Shown one piece after another: positions 61,527 to 64,000 of a stretch of DNA of 64,000 nucleotides (positions within the stretch are counted from its first letter, which is position 1; each line of letters begins with the position of its first letter). This DNA is from Corynebacterium auriscanis (lineage in GTDB: Bacteria; Actinomycetota; Actinomycetes; Mycobacteriales; Mycobacteriaceae), in NCBI RefSeq assembly GCF_030408435.1, contig NZ_CP047046.1, positions 1,904,572-1,968,571 of the forward strand, in the 5' to 3' direction. A program made the translations under genes and the position numbers. Under the pieces are notes generated by a model. It ran no database searches. It saw only the letters and a program-made list of their open reading frames with translations, and was not told the origin of the DNA.

Positions 61527-62151
61527 TCGGTGGCACCTCGAGAAAACATCTTGGGAGAGTGAGTACGGTCGATGCCCCCACTGTAGCCGTTTAACATCTG
61601 TTTCAATAGCGATCAAAAATAACAAGTTGGTGAAGTTTTCTATAGCGCCGGTCAGGGACACTTTTCAATGCACCGAGCCCCCCGACCACACACCAGCCTG
61701 ACGTCGAGTAAAACGTCTCACCCCGAGCAACGGCACCCCCACAGTGCCATTATGCCCCCGCGACATCAGCAACAGAATTCTTAGTTCTTAAAACTGCATC
61801 ACGCTAGTGCACTTTTCATATTCGGGACGCACAACGCAAATAAACCATCCAATATACTAAGGCATTCACAATCATGGTTTTGACGGACGCAATCATCCGG
61901 AATACAACTTTGCATAACCTTTTACAGCAATGCAGCACGTCATAGCCTTCATGATTTACCGCCAATCTTCTATCAACCCACACACATTGAAGTAAAGCTG
62001 TTTTATAATAAGTATTGACCCCTTTTTGTTTCTAACCTAAAATAAGCTACATGGTTGACCGGCCAGAAACCAAGCGGCCTCCACACGCCACACTGGTTTA
62101 CCATGCCTAACTAGCCTTTTACATTCTATAAGGTTAAAAAAGACGGAAGAA
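61527..62151. other. low-GC intergenic region before the bacteriocin-like pair
   Basis: About 625 bases without a supported gene. From roughly 61780 on, the DNA is AT-rich compared with the flanks, and this continues through the next two genes. It holds the promoter at 62015-62043. Confidence 0.6.
62015..62043 (+). promoter_or_regulatory. housekeeping-type promoter of the bacteriocin-like gene
   Basis: TTGACC (-35) and TAAAAT (-10) are separated by exactly 17 bases. The predicted start near 62050 leaves a leader of about 100 bases before GTG 62152. Confidence 0.6.
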
Positions 62152-62736
62152 GTGAGGGGCTACCACCATAGGAGATACATCAAGCAGACGAGCTACATAG
62201 CTTTACTAATTGCAGCGATTGCTCCACTAACGACAACGTTGAACTCAGAAGCTAATGCGTTTACTGCTCAATCAACACAGGCGGAAGCAGCGCAAATAAG
62301 TCGCCCCTCTCCGAATGAAGTGAATCCACCTAAAACGGATCCTCAAGCAGAAGACAACTTGACGTTGAAGATACGAATCCTTCGAAAAAGCCCTGGCTTC
62401 TTAGAATTATTGCGGGACTATTCCACAAACCCTCACGATGATCTCACAAAGTTAGCTGGAGTTTTGACCCTCGAGCAAACGAGGGACTTCGTGGAAAAAA
62501 CCAGAGGAAAGCGCTTCAAGGTTTCCCCCGATGAAGCTGTCGAGATTTCTCTCGTCGACGATAACGGGGTCCACTTCAGATCAGCTAGGAACAAGTGTTG
62601 GAAAGGATATGTTGGTATTGCAGCATACACAACGGTTAGCGCTTTCTACTGTGGGTTAACCGGACCTGGGGCGCCACTTTGCGGCATCGGAGCCGCTATC
62701 GCTGGCGACAATGTTGACTGGCATAAGAACTGTTAG
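62152..62736 (+). CDS. secreted cysteine-containing peptide precursor, bacteriocin-like
   Basis: A 194-residue protein. A basic start, a hydrophobic signal segment ('SYIALLIAAIAPLTTTL') and a likely signal cleavage after 'SEANA' near residue 36 come first. A polar pro-region follows (residues 37-145). The C-terminal segment of about 48 residues is rich in Gly, Ala and hydrophobics with four cysteines ('NKCWKGYVGI', 'FYCGLTG', 'APLCGIGAAIAG', 'HKNC'). A secreted pro-peptide with a small Cys/Gly-rich hydrophobic C-terminal module is the layout of halocin C8-like and related bacteriocins. I do not recognise a specific family. GTG 62152 has GGAAG upstream. Low GC and the following two-helix membrane gene support a transferred toxin/immunity pair. 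Confidence 0.6.
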   Translation: MRGYHHRRYIKQTSYIALLIAAIAPLTTTLNSEANAFTAQSTQAEAAQISRPSPNEVNPPKTDPQAEDNLTLKIRILRKSPGFLELLRDYSTNPHDDLTKLAGVLTLEQTRDFVEKTRGKRFKVSPDEAVEISLVDDNGVHFRSARNKCWKGYVGIAAYTTVSAFYCGLTGPGAPLCGIGAAIAGDNVDWHKNC

Positions 62737-62759
62737 ATTCCAGGGGATGAAAAAAGGCC

Positions 62760-62999
62760 ATGTTGCAAGACCAAACAAAGCTTCGATCGTTGGCGGCTAG
62801 TTTGATACTGAGCATCCTATGTGGGCTAGCCCTCTCCTTCTGGCTCAGTAGTGATTCCCGACTAGCCCTCCTAATAAGTTTCACCGTCGTCATTTTCATC
62901 GTTGATCAGTTAACGGGCATTGGGTCAAGGATCCGGACCAGTTCCAGTAGCTCAACAGAGCATCGCCCAGACATAGACAAGACAACCCCTAGAAGCTGA
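62760..62999 (+). CDS. small two-helix membrane protein, possible immunity protein
   Basis: A 79-residue protein with two hydrophobic helices ('LAASLILSILCGLALSFWL' and 'LALLISFTVVIFIVDQLTG') and a Ser-rich polar tail. It begins 23 bases after the bacteriocin-like gene on the same strand. Small two- to four-helix membrane proteins downstream of a bacteriocin precursor are often immunity proteins; that role is inference from position and topology. The ribosome site is weak (GGGATGAAAAAAGG region). Confidence 0.55.
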   Translation: MLQDQTKLRSLAASLILSILCGLALSFWLSSDSRLALLISFTVVIFIVDQLTGIGSRIRTSSSSSTEHRPDIDKTTPRS

Positions 63000-63124
63000 A
63001 TAGGCGCTACTACCCTCACCAACTGCACCGCCCCGCGCGGAGGGATAAAAAGCGTATCCCGTTCCCTTTCTTCGACGAACATGACGAGCCCCGAAGGTAA
63101 GGAGGCGATAAGACCCTTGCCCCC

Positions 63125-63164
63125 AAAAAATGGAAGCCGCCACCACCCATTGACGGTGGTGGCG
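63125..63164 (-). terminator. intrinsic terminator after the PAP2 phosphatase
   Basis: On the minus strand CGCCACCACC and GGTGGTGGCG form a stem around CGTCAAT, followed by TTCCATTTTTTGG. It lies just after the phosphatase stop and separates it from the bacteriocin-like pair. Confidence 0.8.
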
Positions 63165-63176
63165 ACAGTGGCCGGT

Positions 63177-64000
63177 CTACTTAAGAACCGTAACCGAACC
63201 ATTCGGATTCACCCGAACGTTGGCTGCCATTGCGGCGGCTAAGTTCAGACGGTGCCAAGAACCACTGCGGGACTGATCGTCGAGCGGGTAACCAGATGGA
63301 ATTGCTGTCTGGCGCAGAATGGACACGCGCTGTGCGTAGGTCAGACGTGGGAACTTAGCCTGCAGCAACCCCGGTGCAGCCTGCGGAACGATCATTGGCG
63401 CGTTATTGCGCTTGATCTGCTTAAAGCCCATGGTCATGCGCTGGGTGTATTCACGAACTGCCTGGTCGGTGGATCGGTAAGCCTTGTCACTTGCAACCAC
63501 CTTCTGCAGCGGACGTCCCGCGCGCCACTGAAGTTCCGCACGCAACTCAGCTGCTGCCTGCTTGATCGCAGAACGCATCTTGGGATCATTCCAGCGGTCA
63601 GCTGCAGCCGCCGTACCCGTCATACGACCACCAATGACATCGAGCGGGTAATGCACACCCATCACCATGCGGTTATAACCAGCCTCGGAACCACGGGCGA
63701 GGATCTGCGGAGCCAGCTCTGGCAATTCCATCGCCAACAAGGTGGTCACCCACGTTGCCTGGTTAGTATGACCGGACGGGAACGCCTTGGAGGTTCCGTA
63801 AAAATTGCGCGGTCCGGACTGATACTTCTTGATACGCTTTGGCGCCACCACGAATGGGCGATCGTAACCGAAATACTCTTTCTCAACGAAGGTGGACGAT
63901 GCCAATCCGCCCGCGCGAGCTAGGTAGCCATTGCCCAAAAGGAACGTGGTCTTTGGCAAACGGTTTTCGCGCAAAGCTGCGCGGAAGTGGCCGCCGAGTT
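63177..64000 (-). CDS. PAP2-family acid phosphatase, 5' end outside the window
   Basis: At least 274 residues; the frame stays open to the right edge, so the N-terminus is missing. PAP2 motifs are seen in order: the Lys/Arg block 'KRIKKYQSGPRNFYG', 'SKAFPSGHTNQATW' and 'NRMVMGVHYPLDVIGGR' (His and Asp of the third motif). The combination resembles class A bacterial acid phosphatases, usually secreted. A following helical region (residues 150 on) is not part of the core domain. The substrate is unknown. The terminator at 63125-63164 ends the unit. Confidence 0.88.
   Translation of the reverse strand, partial: LGGHFRAALRENRLPKTTFLLGNGYLARAGGLASSTFVEKEYFGYDRPFVVAPKRIKKYQSGPRNFYGTSKAFPSGHTNQATWVTTLLAMELPELAPQILARGSEAGYNRMVMGVHYPLDVIGGRMTGTAAAADRWNDPKMRSAIKQAAAELRAELQWRAGRPLQKVVASDKAYRSTDQAVREYTQRMTMGFKQIKRNNAPMIVPQAAPGLLQAKFPRLTYAQRVSILRQTAIPSGYPLDDQSRSGSWHRLNLAAAMAANVRVNPNGSVTVLK

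Noticed and set aside
1..64000. tRNA, rRNA or known riboswitch genes
   Set aside because: No cloverleaf-like segment, conserved rRNA stretch or recognisable riboswitch core was found by eye; a covariance-model scan would be needed to exclude small cases.

Overview
The window reads as a chromosomal segment of a Corynebacterium; I cannot name the species. The evidence is gene content and order. The stretch tatD, metG, betP, rsmI, pmt, galU, a MoeA-like Glp with its receptor GlpR, mscL, mog, pepD (HtrA-like), mprB/mprA, rpmF-rpmE2 and rpmB-rpmG-rpsN-rpsR follows the backbone I know from C. glutamicum. The right part (purH, purN, a DUF6350/PerM-like protein, an M23 peptidase, pcrA/uvrD1, chorismate mutase) matches the Rv0948c-Rv0957 neighbourhood of Mycobacterium tuberculosis. 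No rRNA, tRNA or CRISPR array was found.

Layout. 1-9.9 kb: tatD, an MFS exporter, metG, an Rrf2 regulator, a BetP-type osmolyte carrier, rsmI and protein mannosyltransferase. 10-15.9 kb: a minus-strand operon led by galU with the cell-division pair Glp/GlpR, rimJ, a DoxX protein and an orphan anti-sigma-like membrane protein. 16-22.7 kb: 5-formyl-THF cyclo-ligase, mscL, mog, and the envelope-stress set pepD-mprB-mprA. 22.7-26.1 kb: a gene-poor, repeat-packed region holding a decayed IS30-family element. 26.2-28.2 kb: two divergent ribosomal-protein operons carrying zinc-independent paralogues. 28.2-31.4 kb: an RDD protein, an AEC transporter and a thiolase.

32.5-40.5 kb is the most unusual part. 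It is a five-gene operon for an ATP-dependent ketone carboxylase: two HyuA-like kinase subunits, a small zinc subunit, one HyuB-like subunit and a fifth gene of unknown family. That composition matches acetophenone carboxylase (alpha, alpha', beta, gamma plus a separate epsilon) better than three-subunit acetone carboxylase. It is flanked by a thiolase and an acyl-CoA ligase, the two enzymes needed to turn a beta-keto acid into acetyl-CoA. The first gene carries a one-base frameshift near its start. 40.6-51.3 kb is a leucine/isovalerate-type cluster like Rv2498c-Rv2506 (ligase, CitE-like lyase, MaoC-like hydratase, acyl-CoA dehydrogenase, biotin carboxylase, carboxyltransferase, TetR regulator). 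An intact IS30-family element sits between the regulator and the operon. Both modules could meet at acetoacetate; that link is inference.

The right end has the purine genes, a PerM-like protein, an M23 peptidase, pcrA, chorismate mutase and a secreted S1 protease. It also holds a low-GC pair that looks like a secreted bacteriocin-like precursor with a small two-helix membrane protein, then a PAP2 phosphatase cut by the window edge.

Two themes run through the window. First, short tandem repeats are unusually common (unit lengths about 12, 21, 24, 30, 33, 36, 40, 60, 65, 72, 73, 74 and 140 bp). In two cases the unit is a copy of the 3' end of the adjacent gene (metG, mprB). Second, a GGTAACGA-containing direct-repeat motif lies at the left edge (probably upstream of rpf2), upstream of betP and at the M23 promoter. 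These gene types belong to the known MtrA regulon of C. glutamicum.
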